This document shows, piece after piece, positions 40,282 to 48,980 of a DNA stretch of 64,000 nt. Origin of the DNA: Humidesulfovibrio sp. (GTDB lineage: Bacteria > Desulfobacterota > Desulfovibrionia > Desulfovibrionales > Desulfovibrionaceae); contig JARLHQ010000008.1 in NCBI GenBank assembly GCA_031292175.1, positions 1 to 64,000 of the forward strand, written 5' to 3'. Both the position numbers and the translations under genes were made by a program. Every line of letters begins with the position of its first letter. Position 1 is the stretch's first letter. The notes under the pieces were generated by a model. That model was not told the origin of the DNA, ran no database searches, and saw nothing but the letters and a program-made list of their open reading frames with translations.

Positions 40282-41721
40282 TCAAGCCGCGATGAGCTTG
40301 CGGTCATGGTCAGAGAGGTGCTGGTCCCCGTGCTCGATGTCGACGGGGAGGGCCGTGCCGAGGTGCTTCTCGGATGCTGTGCGCATCGCTGTGTGGAGTG
40401 CAACGGCATGAGGAGCAGGCACGAGAAACGAGTCATGGAGCGGGATAGACGGGATGCCCAGCTCTGCCAGTGTCAGCATGACGCTCTCCGCGATTTCGCT
40501 GTCGATGTTTTGTAAGCGGAGCCCCGCCCCGCTGCCAAACTGACCGGAGATGGCCCTGTGCTTCTCTTTGATGCTGGCGACGATTTGTAGCACCTGATTC
40601 CGGTCAAGCCCATACGCGCGTGCGATGCCTTCTTGCCCGTCAGACCCATGCAACGCGCTGTTGACTGCGGCCAATTCAGTCCGGGCATTGATGAGCGCAT
40701 TGAGCAATTTCTTGATGACGGGCCGGTAGTAGGGATCCCTGTTGTCCAGCGCGTACAGGTCCCCCACGGGCGGAACAACACCCGCAAGAGCATACAGCAT
40801 GCGTGGGTGCATGGATGAAAAATCGAGTTCCACGACGGGGCAGCCCATGAGAGTCAGAAGCGGTCGGAATTCCCCCGGGATATTCTGGCACCAGTGCCCG
40901 TAGAATCGACCTCCATGAGCGAAGTCGCCATTGAAAACACGGTAAACCGTGTTTCTTGTCGTGTCGACGTGGCATCGGCGCAACAGGTCTACCCGCTGCT
41001 CTCTCGTCAAATGGAGCTGAATATCCGCGTCCCGGAGCATCATGTTGATGCGTTCAACGCCCGAGAAGAACCCGGCAGCTTCCTGCATGTCGGTGGTGTC
41101 CACGTCCCGCCCATGGTCATCGCGAAGCACGATAAGCGGGTGTCCTCTGCTCACCATTCTGGGCGTCAGCCTGTGCGCGAGATGCAATTCCATCAGCGCG
41201 AGTGTCGCGCGCATTCGTGACTGACGGCCAACACCTGTCCGTCGGTCATGAAAGCCCATCCGATGCTCGATGAGTCCGAGTTCAACAAGCCCGTCCACTG
41301 CCGCCATCATCAAACGGTACTTGAGGTGCAGGGCCGCGTATCGGGAACCGGTTCGATATGCGTTTTTGTCTCGGGAATAGGCGACGTACGGTCGACCGAG
41401 GACGGATTTCAAATCCTCAGGGTCGGTGTTCTCCGCCCAAGCGATGAAGAGATCCAACACGATGACGGAAACATGTTCGCGGAGTCGCCGACGCTGCTTG
41501 GTGCTCGCAAGGTTGAGCGCCGCCAAGCGAGGATGGGCGCTCTGCGTGAGTGTAGAAATGATGTCGTCGACGGCAGCCCTGATGCTCGGGTGGTCGCTCC
41601 GCTTGTAGACGTCAAGTGGGCGTGAATTGTCGAGGGCCTGGAGAAGGCTCCCGTCTGGCTCAAGTACGATGCATGATACGCCATCCGCCGCCTCGGGCTG
41701 CTCTCTCTCTTTGTCCAACAT
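40282..41721 (-). CDS. Divergent family-A-like DNA polymerase palm-domain protein of mobile elements
   Basis: VVELDFSSMHPRMLYALAG (motif A-like), RPVIKKLLNALINARTELAAVNSAL (motif B-like), ESVMLTLAELGIPSIPLHDSFLVP (motif C-like). Confidence 0.55.
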   Translation of the reverse strand: MLDKEREQPEAADGVSCIVLEPDGSLLQALDNSRPLDVYKRSDHPSIRAAVDDIISTLTQSAHPRLAALNLASTKQRRRLREHVSVIVLDLFIAWAENTDPEDLKSVLGRPYVAYSRDKNAYRTGSRYAALHLKYRLMMAAVDGLVELGLIEHRMGFHDRRTGVGRQSRMRATLALMELHLAHRLTPRMVSRGHPLIVLRDDHGRDVDTTDMQEAAGFFSGVERINMMLRDADIQLHLTREQRVDLLRRCHVDTTRNTVYRVFNGDFAHGGRFYGHWCQNIPGEFRPLLTLMGCPVVELDFSSMHPRMLYALAGVVPPVGDLYALDNRDPYYRPVIKKLLNALINARTELAAVNSALHGSDGQEGIARAYGLDRNQVLQIVASIKEKHRAISGQFGSGAGLRLQNIDSEIAESVMLTLAELGIPSIPLHDSFLVPAPHAVALHTAMRTASEKHLGTALPVDIEHGDQHLSDHDRKLIAA

Positions 41722-42002
41722 GCTCCCTCCGGGCGAACCGATTTGGCTCGCCCGGAGAGGCTACGGCTTGCGGAGAATAGATCTCCAGCACGGAACACGG
41801 GGAAAATGAGCCTCCAAAAATAATCGCTCCCCCCCCAATTTCTTCTTGTCAGTTTTGCTGAACCTCCTTCAGAGGTGTTACTGCGGGTGGTTTTCGGCCC
41901 GAAGTGTCTTCACCTTAGAGATGAGTACGAACCCTGTTAACCGGTTACCAATCCACCACTACCCAGGTTGCGACTCGAAACTAGCGAAAAGTGAGACAGA
42001 AG

Positions 42003-42302
42003 ATGAGCAGCACCTCGTACCTCCTCCGGCTGACGGAAGCCGCCGAACTTTTGGGCCTCACAGGTCCGGGAGCAGCGCGCCGTTGGCTTGAGCAGAACAA
42101 GGTGCCGATGATCGACTACGGGCCGGGTAGGGGCCTTGGACCACGGTGGCCGCGCGACAGCATCGTGGAGGCCATCAACGCGAACCTCGTCTACCAGCCT
42201 GGAGCGGAGCCGAAGCGCCGCAAGAAGGCTTCCAGGCCCATCACCGGGCGCAGCACGCGGGAGCTGATTGCCGAACTTGCCAGCCCTCGCGACATACAGT
42301 AG
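42003..42302 (+). CDS. Excisionase-like HTH protein
   Basis: SYLLRLTEAAELLGLTGPGAARRWLEQNKVPMIDYGPGRGLGPRWPRDSIVEAI, immediately upstream of integrase. Confidence 0.75.
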   Translation: MSSTSYLLRLTEAAELLGLTGPGAARRWLEQNKVPMIDYGPGRGLGPRWPRDSIVEAINANLVYQPGAEPKRRKKASRPITGRSTRELIAELASPRDIQ

Positions 42303-42311
42303 GGGGCAGGA

Positions 42312-43424
42312 ATGGCGATTGAAAGACGAGGCAAGAGCTACCGCGTATATTGGCGCAACCCTCAAACCGGAAAACTGGAGCGGGAAACCTGCGCCGATCT
42401 GCGCGCCGCCAAAAAGCTTGATAGCCTCATCAAGCATCGCCTGGAGCATGAGCGAGAGAGCTTCGTCCAAAAGGAGAAGCCGCGCCCCGATGGAATGACC
42501 GTCGAGGATGTTGTCTACGCGCACCTCAAAGCCTTAAAACTGACCCCGCTCAACCTGCGCCACACGCTTTCGCACACCAAGCCCTGTCTTGAGTCTATAG
42601 GCTCCGTGCTTGTTTCTGAACTCTCCAAGAAGCACATGCGCGGGCTTGTCGCCAAGATGAGCGACACTGGCGTGACACAACTCACGCTGAACCGCCGCGT
42701 CAGCATCATCCAGGCCGCGCTGAATTGGGCGGCTGGCGATGAAGAGTTGATAGAGTCCAATCCCGTCGCATCGTTCAAGTGCCCCAGGGGGGAAGACAAG
42801 AAGATCGTCCCGCCCAGCCCTGCCGATATTCGTAAAATCCTTTCCGTTGCCCCCCCCCATGTCTACCGGGCCGTTCTGCTGTCGTTCTATCTTGGCGTGC
42901 GCGTGGGTTCATCCGAACTCTTCCGGCTGTCCTGGGAGTACGTGGACATGGAGCGCAGGGTTGTGCATGTCCAGGCAGCCAAGAAGAATAAGAAGGTGGT
43001 TTGGCGCGAGGTGGGGGGTACCGCTGACCTTGCTCCGATGCTGTCCGCCTGGGGTGATGAGGACGGCTGGAAGGGGCCGCTGGTGCACTACAATGGCCAT
43101 CCCATTGGGCACATGAAACGGGCATGGGAATCCACGTTGAAGGCCGCAGGAATCAAGCGCTGGTTCACTCCGTACGCCATGCGCCACGCCTTCGCCACTT
43201 ACGCTCTGTCGAACGGCGCGGACGTCGGCGCGCTTGCCAAGGTAATGGGCCACAGCAGCACAGCGATGATCCACAAGCACTATCAGCACGTTTTGGACAA
43301 GCAGCGCAGACAGGTCATGGACTCCCTGCCAAATGTGGTTGGGATACAGTCGGGGATACAAACAGACCCGGTTTCGGCCTCTTTTTGTATCCCAAACACA
43401 AAAGAAAGCGAATTAAAACAATAG
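42312..43424 (+). CDS. Site-specific tyrosine integrase of the element
   Basis: LGVRVGSSELFRLSW, YAMRHAFATYALSNGADVGALAKVMGHSSTAMIHKHYQHV; adjacent to attR. Confidence 0.95.
   Translation: MAIERRGKSYRVYWRNPQTGKLERETCADLRAAKKLDSLIKHRLEHERESFVQKEKPRPDGMTVEDVVYAHLKALKLTPLNLRHTLSHTKPCLESIGSVLVSELSKKHMRGLVAKMSDTGVTQLTLNRRVSIIQAALNWAAGDEELIESNPVASFKCPRGEDKKIVPPSPADIRKILSVAPPHVYRAVLLSFYLGVRVGSSELFRLSWEYVDMERRVVHVQAAKKNKKVVWREVGGTADLAPMLSAWGDEDGWKGPLVHYNGHPIGHMKRAWESTLKAAGIKRWFTPYAMRHAFATYALSNGADVGALAKVMGHSSTAMIHKHYQHVLDKQRRQVMDSLPNVVGIQSGIQTDPVSASFCIPNTKESELKQ
43341..43393 (+). repeat. GGGATACA direct pair plus inverted TGTATCCC (candidate arm sites, right end)
   Basis: 43341-43348, 43353-43360 direct; 43386-43393 inverted. 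Confidence 0.5.
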
Positions 43425-43432
43425 ACTACCTA

Positions 43433-43490
43433 GAGAGCGATGCGTTCGCAACGCATAGGCCAGGAGTTCAATCCTCCTCGTCTCCACCAA
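43433..43490 (+). repeat. attR: 58-bp direct repeat (tRNA-Ala 3' fragment)
   Basis: Identical to 26309-26366. Confidence 0.95.
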
Positions 43491-43496
43491 GAAAAC

Positions 43497-43535
43497 ACGG
43501 GTTGCAGCAGAAATGCTGGGACCCGTTTTTCTTTT
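43497..43535 (+). terminator. Putative ancestral tRNA-Ala terminator, displaced by element
   Basis: ACGGGT-tg-CAGCA-gaaa-TGCTG-gg-ACCCGT followed by TTTT. Confidence 0.65.
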
Positions 43536-43835
43536 TCCTAACGTATTCCTAATGGATTGAATATCGCGCTGCAAAAAACCGCGCCATGTTTTGCTACTTT
43601 TGGGTGGGGCTGTTCCAGCAAGAGAAACGTGGGGGCTTGATATTTGGCCTGACCTGCCTTATTTTCTGCTTGGCTCTAACTTTGAGGGAAACGAAATGAA
43701 CGACTTCGCGTGGTACATTGCAAGCGCCATTGTGGCCGTTGTCGGCATCCTGACTCTTTTGCTGCCTACAGACCGTAAGTCCATCATCTGCTCTCCTTCT
43801 CGCCGCCGCCCTCACCCTCGCCCTTAGTCAAGGGC

Positions 43836-44399
43836 GTTGCGGCTTGACCTCGTTTCCCCTTCTGCTACTTTATCTGCCTGTAATTCGGCGATAAGGTCTT
43901 CGTTGCGGCTTGACCTCGTTTCCCCTTCTGCTACTTTAGCCTGGATGCCGTCCTGGATGGGCAAGTTGTTGCGGCTTGACCTCGTTTCCCCTTCTGCTAC
44001 TTTAAGGCGGAAGGTCCATTCCATGAATTGACAGTTGCGGCTTGACCTCGTTTCCCCTTCTGCTACTTTGCTCCATTCTAAATGGTCTGCGGCGATGTTG
44101 TTGCGGCTTGACCTCGTTTCCCCTTCTGCTACTTTGCCCGGCACGGTCGCCGCAAGCTGGCCGGAGTTGCGGCTTGACCTCGTTTCCCCTTCTGCTACTT
44201 TATCCGTCCTGACCGCGCGCGGGTATGCTTAGTTGCGGCTTGACCTCGTTTCCCCTTCTGCTACTTTCCCGGACAGCCAGCGCGGGATCTATCTTGAGTT
44301 GCGGCTTGACCTCGTTTCCCCTTCTGCTACTTTCGAAAGCAAGGACTTACTTAATATCATGCTGTTGCGGCTTGACCTCGTTTCCCCTTCTGCTACTTT
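43836..44399 (+). CRISPR. CRISPR array: 9 identical 36-bp repeats, 8 spacers of 30 bp (type II-C)
   Basis: Repeat GTTGCGGCTTGACCTCGTTTCCCCTTCTGCTACTTT starting at 43836, 43902, 43968, 44034, 44100, 44166, 44232, 44298, 44364. Confidence 0.99.
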
Positions 44400-44471
44400 C
44401 GATCCTGGGTAACATATTCTCAGGATTGGATATTTTTACGAAGTTGGCTTGGAAAACTGGCCTGACTTTAC

Positions 44472-44801
44472 CTAGAAAAGGGTAAGTTGGGTTGGCTTTT
44501 TGTTTTTCTTCCTGGCGCTGGTTTGGAAGCTGATGATGTTTTCAAACTGCCTGTCCGTAAAAGACAGAATGTCCACCTTGCCACCCTCAGGCAGGCGGTC
44601 TTTGATCTTGCGCACGTAGAATTCAATCTTCTCCTTGCCTGGGCAGCAGCGCATGTACACCGAGAACTGGCAGCGTTCGAACCCGAGGTTTTGCAGGTGC
44701 GTCCGGAATGTGTTCGCTTCTTTCCGCTCTTTCTTTGTCAGGACAGGCAGATCAAACATGACGAGCATCCACATGATTCGAAACCCGCTCAACTGGCTCA
44801 T
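44472..44801 (-). CDS. cas2: CRISPR-associated endoribonuclease Cas2
   Basis: MLVMFDLPVLTKKERKEANTFRTHLQNLGFERCQFSVYMRCC. Confidence 0.95.
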   Translation of the reverse strand: MSQLSGFRIMWMLVMFDLPVLTKKERKEANTFRTHLQNLGFERCQFSVYMRCCPGKEKIEFYVRKIKDRLPEGGKVDILSFTDRQFENIISFQTSARKKNKKPTQLTLF

Positions 44802-45709
44802 CAGTCTGCGCTGCGCGTTGTCTTTGGCAAACGGTCGGGCAAAATCAAGGCCCGCCGCTCTCCCGCAAGAACATCCGCGAGGGAGTTGGCCAGCACTTTG
44901 AGGGTGGTGGAAATGGTGCTGGTCTCGCCCTGCAGTCGCACGTCCAGGTCTGGCAACCCGGCGAGGCGCTCCTTGACCTTCTTGTCAACTTCCCGCTTGC
45001 CGGAATCCAGCAGGCCAAGCACAAGAGCGTCCACTGCGGGGCGTAGCACCTCCATAAGATCATCAACGAGCGGCGTGGGGTTCTTGGCGTTTTTATGGTG
45101 TACCCCGAAGGCGGGGTGTAGCCCGGCGAGCATGACCGCGCGCGCCGTTGCAGCGCGCAGGATCGCGTAGCCATAATTGAGCATGGCGTTCACGCCCGGC
45201 AGGTCAGGGTCGCGGCGGAAGTCTGGTCCAAAGCATAGCTGCCAATAGTGGCGCGCGGCAATTCCCTCCATGTTTCCAGAGTCGCCAGATCCGACGCGGC
45301 GCTCAAAGGCCAGCAGTTGGTCGGTGGAGAGTCCACGTAGCGCTGCCACCTGGGCTTGGCCTCGAATTTTCGCCTGAATGAGAGCCTGCCAGATTCGTTT
45401 GTTGACCGGTGCCGGAGCTTTTGCTTGCTGTCGGATGCGCCCGGCCTGTAGATGGTGCCCCTCAAGGGACCAGAGAAGGGCTACGGGGCGCATGGCCTTG
45501 CCGCACAGGATCACTGGGACGCAACGCTCCGCCAGGGCAACAAGCAGATCGTTGCTCCACGTGAGGCCGTGGCCCACGGCAAGCACTGCCCCCAGGTCAT
45601 CAAGGGGAAGACGCCCAAGAAGCTCCCCTTTGCAGAGTACGGACAGAAATCCGAGTTCTTTGCACAGGTAGCGGTTATCTCCCGCAATCTCCACGGTCTT
45701 CTGTTGCAT
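44801..45709 (-). CDS. cas1: CRISPR-associated integrase Cas1
   Basis: EGIAARHYWQLCFGPDFRRDPDLPGVNAMLNYGYAILRAATARAVMLAGLHPAFGVHH. Confidence 0.97.
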   Translation of the reverse strand: MQQKTVEIAGDNRYLCKELGFLSVLCKGELLGRLPLDDLGAVLAVGHGLTWSNDLLVALAERCVPVILCGKAMRPVALLWSLEGHHLQAGRIRQQAKAPAPVNKRIWQALIQAKIRGQAQVAALRGLSTDQLLAFERRVGSGDSGNMEGIAARHYWQLCFGPDFRRDPDLPGVNAMLNYGYAILRAATARAVMLAGLHPAFGVHHKNAKNPTPLVDDLMEVLRPAVDALVLGLLDSGKREVDKKVKERLAGLPDLDVRLQGETSTISTTLKVLANSLADVLAGERRALILPDRLPKTTRSAD

Positions 45710-48700
45710 GGCCCGGCACCTCCAGATAGCGCACCTTGCCGATAGGGCTAACGGAAATGGGACAAGCCCGCGTTTTTTGTAGCGCGGCAGGGCTTCGCGT
45801 CGTGTACGTGAAGGTTTTTGCCTCCACCCGTTTGCGTAAGTTGGCTTCGCAGTGTTCCGCGAGAACGATTTTCCCCTCCGATATCTTCACCACATAGTAG
45901 AAACGCTGGGCGCCATTTTCGCTGATTGCCAGCATGTCATTGCGGAACAGCCGCGCTACAAGCGGTAGCTTTTGCAGCGTCTGCGATCCTTGCGGGCCAG
46001 GGCCATTGGCCTCGAAGGTGGATATGATTTCGCCAATCCACTTGCCGTCCGCACCGAGATGGATGGCGTAGTATGCGTTGCTATCACCCTTGAACCCTTT
46101 ATAAACTTTGCCTTGTTTGTCCTGTATGGGGATCAGGCTCAAGGTTTCCAGAATGCGCACCCTCCGGATGCTTCTGCGCGCACAAAAATCCAGTAGCTTT
46201 TGCGCAAACGCCTTGTCTGGCGTTTGGACGAGGGACTTAATCCTGGCTTTGGCTTCCTTTTCGCAGAGCCCGGCCACTTCAATGAGCCCAGCCCGGCATT
46301 GCGCCAATGGAAGGTCCGAGACAGCTCGAAGCATCTGTGCCCTCAGGCCTATGCCTTTGACCGCGAGCAGGTGAGCTGGTTCGGTGAGAGACGCGGCCGG
46401 TATGCGGTGTTGGGCATTGTGCAGCGTGCCATTTTCTCCCAGAACTCCATATGCCGTATCATTGTGCAACCGTCCCGCCACGCCGTGATCCGCCTTGTGC
46501 GACACGATGATTTGATCAAGCTGCGTGGACAACTCCCCTCGGAAGCCCGGCCAGGGCTCTTCGAGTCCGGTAAGGATGCGGCTTGCGGCCTGCTCGATGT
46601 TCAGCGCGCTCTGGCGTGCGGCCTTTTGCAAAATAGCCCGGTCGGTCACGCCAATGACCGCCGCATCCTGAGCGTGGTGGCGGTGGTCGTCACGGTTTTT
46701 GCGCGGCAAGCCCCAGTTGCGGGCCAAAAGGAAGGTGAGCCGTCCCGGTGTGACCCAAACTTGACGCGGATCGCACACGGAGCAGAGGTACCCCTTGGTG
46801 ATTCTGGAGATATACTGCGTATCAACCAATTGGCGGTCCAGGAAATCCCCTTCCTCCTCATAACGCAGTAGCGCGTCCTCGCTGAAGCGCTTCCGTTTGT
46901 TCGCAGGCATGAGCGCCGCCCGCTCCAGGATGCTGGTCCAAGAATACCCGTCCGCAGAGGCTCCAAAGGCCTCGAACGGGGTGTTGTTTGACTTGTAGCG
47001 GTTGGCCCGGCGCAGGCAGATGGTTTTGTTGGCTGGGCTGTCATCCAGCGTGCGGGCAAACGGAAGAATGTGTTCGATCTCAACTTCCGAGGAGAGCACT
47101 TGGCGCATGGACAAGGGCTCCCCAGTATAGGGGCAGCGGCGTTCCGCCGGGCTCGCGGCAAGCTCCTCCCAAAGTCGCAGCCGCATCAGATTCTCGGCGC
47201 TTACTGATTCCCCAAGTCCCTCCAAATCCTGTCGCCTGCGGTCATTGGCCTTGCGTTGTTCTTCCTGGCGTTTTTGGATTTCCTTACGGGCCTGAAGGCC
47301 GTTCTTTAGGTCGCGTGCGACCTCCAGAATGATCTGTTGCGGGTGCCCATAGTCTTTGATGAGTTCGTTCACCACCCGGCGAACCTGATTTAAAGCCACG
47401 TGCACGGTTGGGTTGGTGATGCGTCCATAACGGGCTTCGAGCCGGTCCGCCGGATGGTTTGTTCCGAAGCCAACATGGCGTTGCAGCACAATGGCGTAAT
47501 ACGGCAGGCGGTCGTGGATTTCCCCGGTGCTAAAATCGGAGTGTGAAACATACCCCGCCCTGACCACGGCTTCGGAATACGGAATGACCTCCGCGCGTAA
47601 TTGGGCGGTAACATTCGTCAGTGCATCGCGGCACAGGCGGGAGTAGCCATTTGGCAAATCAAGGGCAGCCAAGGCGCGGGACTGCGACTCTGGCAACCCC
47701 CAATCATCCATGAGCGTTTGCAGGAGCAAGTCCTCATTTTCCTCTTCAAGCAGCAGGAGCACAAGGCGTTCCTGCTGTTCCGCGCTCAGTTGGAACCAGC
47801 CTGGACCGAAGTGCTCTTTTTTCGAGAGTAGGGCCGCCGTAATATCCTTCTTCAGGCGGTCCCTGCTGGCACCCTCAAGATTGAAGGCGTGCCCGGGAGC
47901 GAGTTTCAGTTTCCCTCGCATGGAATCAAAGGCCAGATCCTTGCCGGAGAGCAGTATCCCTGCGATTGTGTCTCGTTCGCTGGGAGTAAGGGGGCGTTCG
48001 TGCAACTCGGGGGTGATGACCCGCAGTTGGTTCACCTCCTGGAAAATGCGGAAATGTTGGGCAACAGGTAATGCCAACGAAGCCCGCTCCTTTGGGGGCT
48101 CCAGCGTACACCGGCCGGGTTGCACGGGCTTGAGGGACCTCTGGTGGAAGATGATGCCGTGAAGTTCCTCGCGTGCGGCCGTTGTAAGCCGGGGATGAAA
48201 TTGCGCCTGCGTTGACCACAGCAGGTTGAATTCTTGCTCCATCAATACCCGTTCTGGGTAGAAGTCGTACTGCGCTCGCGCGCCAGCGCCCTGGAGTCGC
48301 GCGCGGACGGAATGCCCTTCAACCTTGCGTACGTGCAGATACGCACCAATCGTGCGCGTCCCAGCCTCTTGCATCAAAGCTTTGAGGCGTTGAATGGCTG
48401 GATGGATTTTGCCTGCCTCGGCATTCTTGTCAGTCTTCCGATTACTTCGGAAACCACGGCGTTGGTTCAAGTGAAATAAGGCCCGGCCAAGCTGGAACAA
48501 TTCAAGGCGAGTGGTGATGCCTTTGGCCCGGAGGGCATAAGGATCTGCGGCCTCCAGCCCTTTGCGCTCGCGTTCATCTGGGGGCATGAGCCCGTGCCCG
48601 ATGAGTGCCTGCATGAGCTTCCCGCGTCGGAGCAGATACCGATCCCGCCGTCTGCGGGCTTGTCGAGCCAAACGCCTGTCAACGGCAAGCGATGCTTCAG

Positions 48701-48836
48701 TCTTTGCGTCACGCCCATCCGGGAAGATGCGAACTCCCATGCGACGAATTGCGCATGGTTCGTTCTCAGCATCCAGATTGAATACGCACCACCCAATGGA
48801 ATTGGTTCCGATGTCTAGCGCGAGCCGGTAGCTCAT
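45675..48836 (-). CDS. cas9: Type II-C Cas9 endonuclease, 1053 aa
   Basis: RuvC-I LALDIGTNSIGWCVFNLD; IILEVARDLKNG; HNH EVEIEHILPFARTLDDSPANKTICLRRANRYKSNNTPFEAF; RuvC-III HHAQDAAVIGVTD. Confidence 0.98.
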   Translation of the reverse strand: MSYRLALDIGTNSIGWCVFNLDAENEPCAIRRMGVRIFPDGRDAKTEASLAVDRRLARQARRRRDRYLLRRGKLMQALIGHGLMPPDERERKGLEAADPYALRAKGITTRLELFQLGRALFHLNQRRGFRSNRKTDKNAEAGKIHPAIQRLKALMQEAGTRTIGAYLHVRKVEGHSVRARLQGAGARAQYDFYPERVLMEQEFNLLWSTQAQFHPRLTTAAREELHGIIFHQRSLKPVQPGRCTLEPPKERASLALPVAQHFRIFQEVNQLRVITPELHERPLTPSERDTIAGILLSGKDLAFDSMRGKLKLAPGHAFNLEGASRDRLKKDITAALLSKKEHFGPGWFQLSAEQQERLVLLLLEEENEDLLLQTLMDDWGLPESQSRALAALDLPNGYSRLCRDALTNVTAQLRAEVIPYSEAVVRAGYVSHSDFSTGEIHDRLPYYAIVLQRHVGFGTNHPADRLEARYGRITNPTVHVALNQVRRVVNELIKDYGHPQQIILEVARDLKNGLQARKEIQKRQEEQRKANDRRRQDLEGLGESVSAENLMRLRLWEELAASPAERRCPYTGEPLSMRQVLSSEVEIEHILPFARTLDDSPANKTICLRRANRYKSNNTPFEAFGASADGYSWTSILERAALMPANKRKRFSEDALLRYEEEGDFLDRQLVDTQYISRITKGYLCSVCDPRQVWVTPGRLTFLLARNWGLPRKNRDDHRHHAQDAAVIGVTDRAILQKAARQSALNIEQAASRILTGLEEPWPGFRGELSTQLDQIIVSHKADHGVAGRLHNDTAYGVLGENGTLHNAQHRIPAASLTEPAHLLAVKGIGLRAQMLRAVSDLPLAQCRAGLIEVAGLCEKEAKARIKSLVQTPDKAFAQKLLDFCARRSIRRVRILETLSLIPIQDKQGKVYKGFKGDSNAYYAIHLGADGKWIGEIISTFEANGPGPQGSQTLQKLPLVARLFRNDMLAISENGAQRFYYVVKISEGKIVLAEHCEANLRKRVEAKTFTYTTRSPAALQKTRACPISVSPIGKVRYLEVPGHATEDRGDCGR

Positions 48837-48848
48837 TGATGCTTCCCC

Positions 48849-48877
48849 TTGCGAAAAGGTGAAAATTGGATTATCTA
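48849..48877 (+). promoter_or_regulatory. Candidate tracrRNA promoter
   Basis: TTGCGA-N17-TATCTA placing a start near 48884, just before the anti-repeat. Confidence 0.5.
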
Positions 48878-48883
48878 TTCATA

Positions 48884-48980
48884 CCCTTTGTAGCAGAAGG
48901 GGAAACGAGGTCTTCAGCAAGCCGTTAACAAGCTGAAGAGCACCAGTAAGGCGGGCTCCGGTCCGCCTTTCTGATTTTCC
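48884..48980 (+). ncRNA. tracrRNA
   Basis: Anti-repeat GTAGCAGAAGGGGAAACGAGGTC...AAGCCG complementary to CRISPR repeat; downstream AAGGCGG-gctccggt-CCGCCTT hairpin, then TCTGATTTT. Confidence 0.88.

Larger units (their letters stand above)
26309..43490. mobile_element. Integrative element in tRNA-Ala(CGC), about 17 kb
   Basis: 58-bp direct repeat GAGAGCGATGCG...CGTCTCCACCAA at 26309-26366 (within intact tRNA) and 43433-43490; tyrosine integrase adjacent to right copy. Confidence 0.93.

Noticed and set aside
41938-41947. TAACCGGTTA palindrome upstream of the excisionase-like gene
   Set aside because: A single 10-bp palindrome is too short to interpret without conservation data.
43696-43827. 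Small ORF MNDFAWYIASAIVAVVGILTLLLPTDRKSIICSPSRRRPHPRP next to the CRISPR array
   Set aside because: Has a plausible TM N-terminus but an abnormal C-terminus and no family; too weak to call.
43824-44485. ORFs made of MRLDLVSPSATL / KVAEGETRSSRN repeats
   Set aside because: Translation of the CRISPR repeat (66-bp period is divisible by 3), not a protein-coding repeat.
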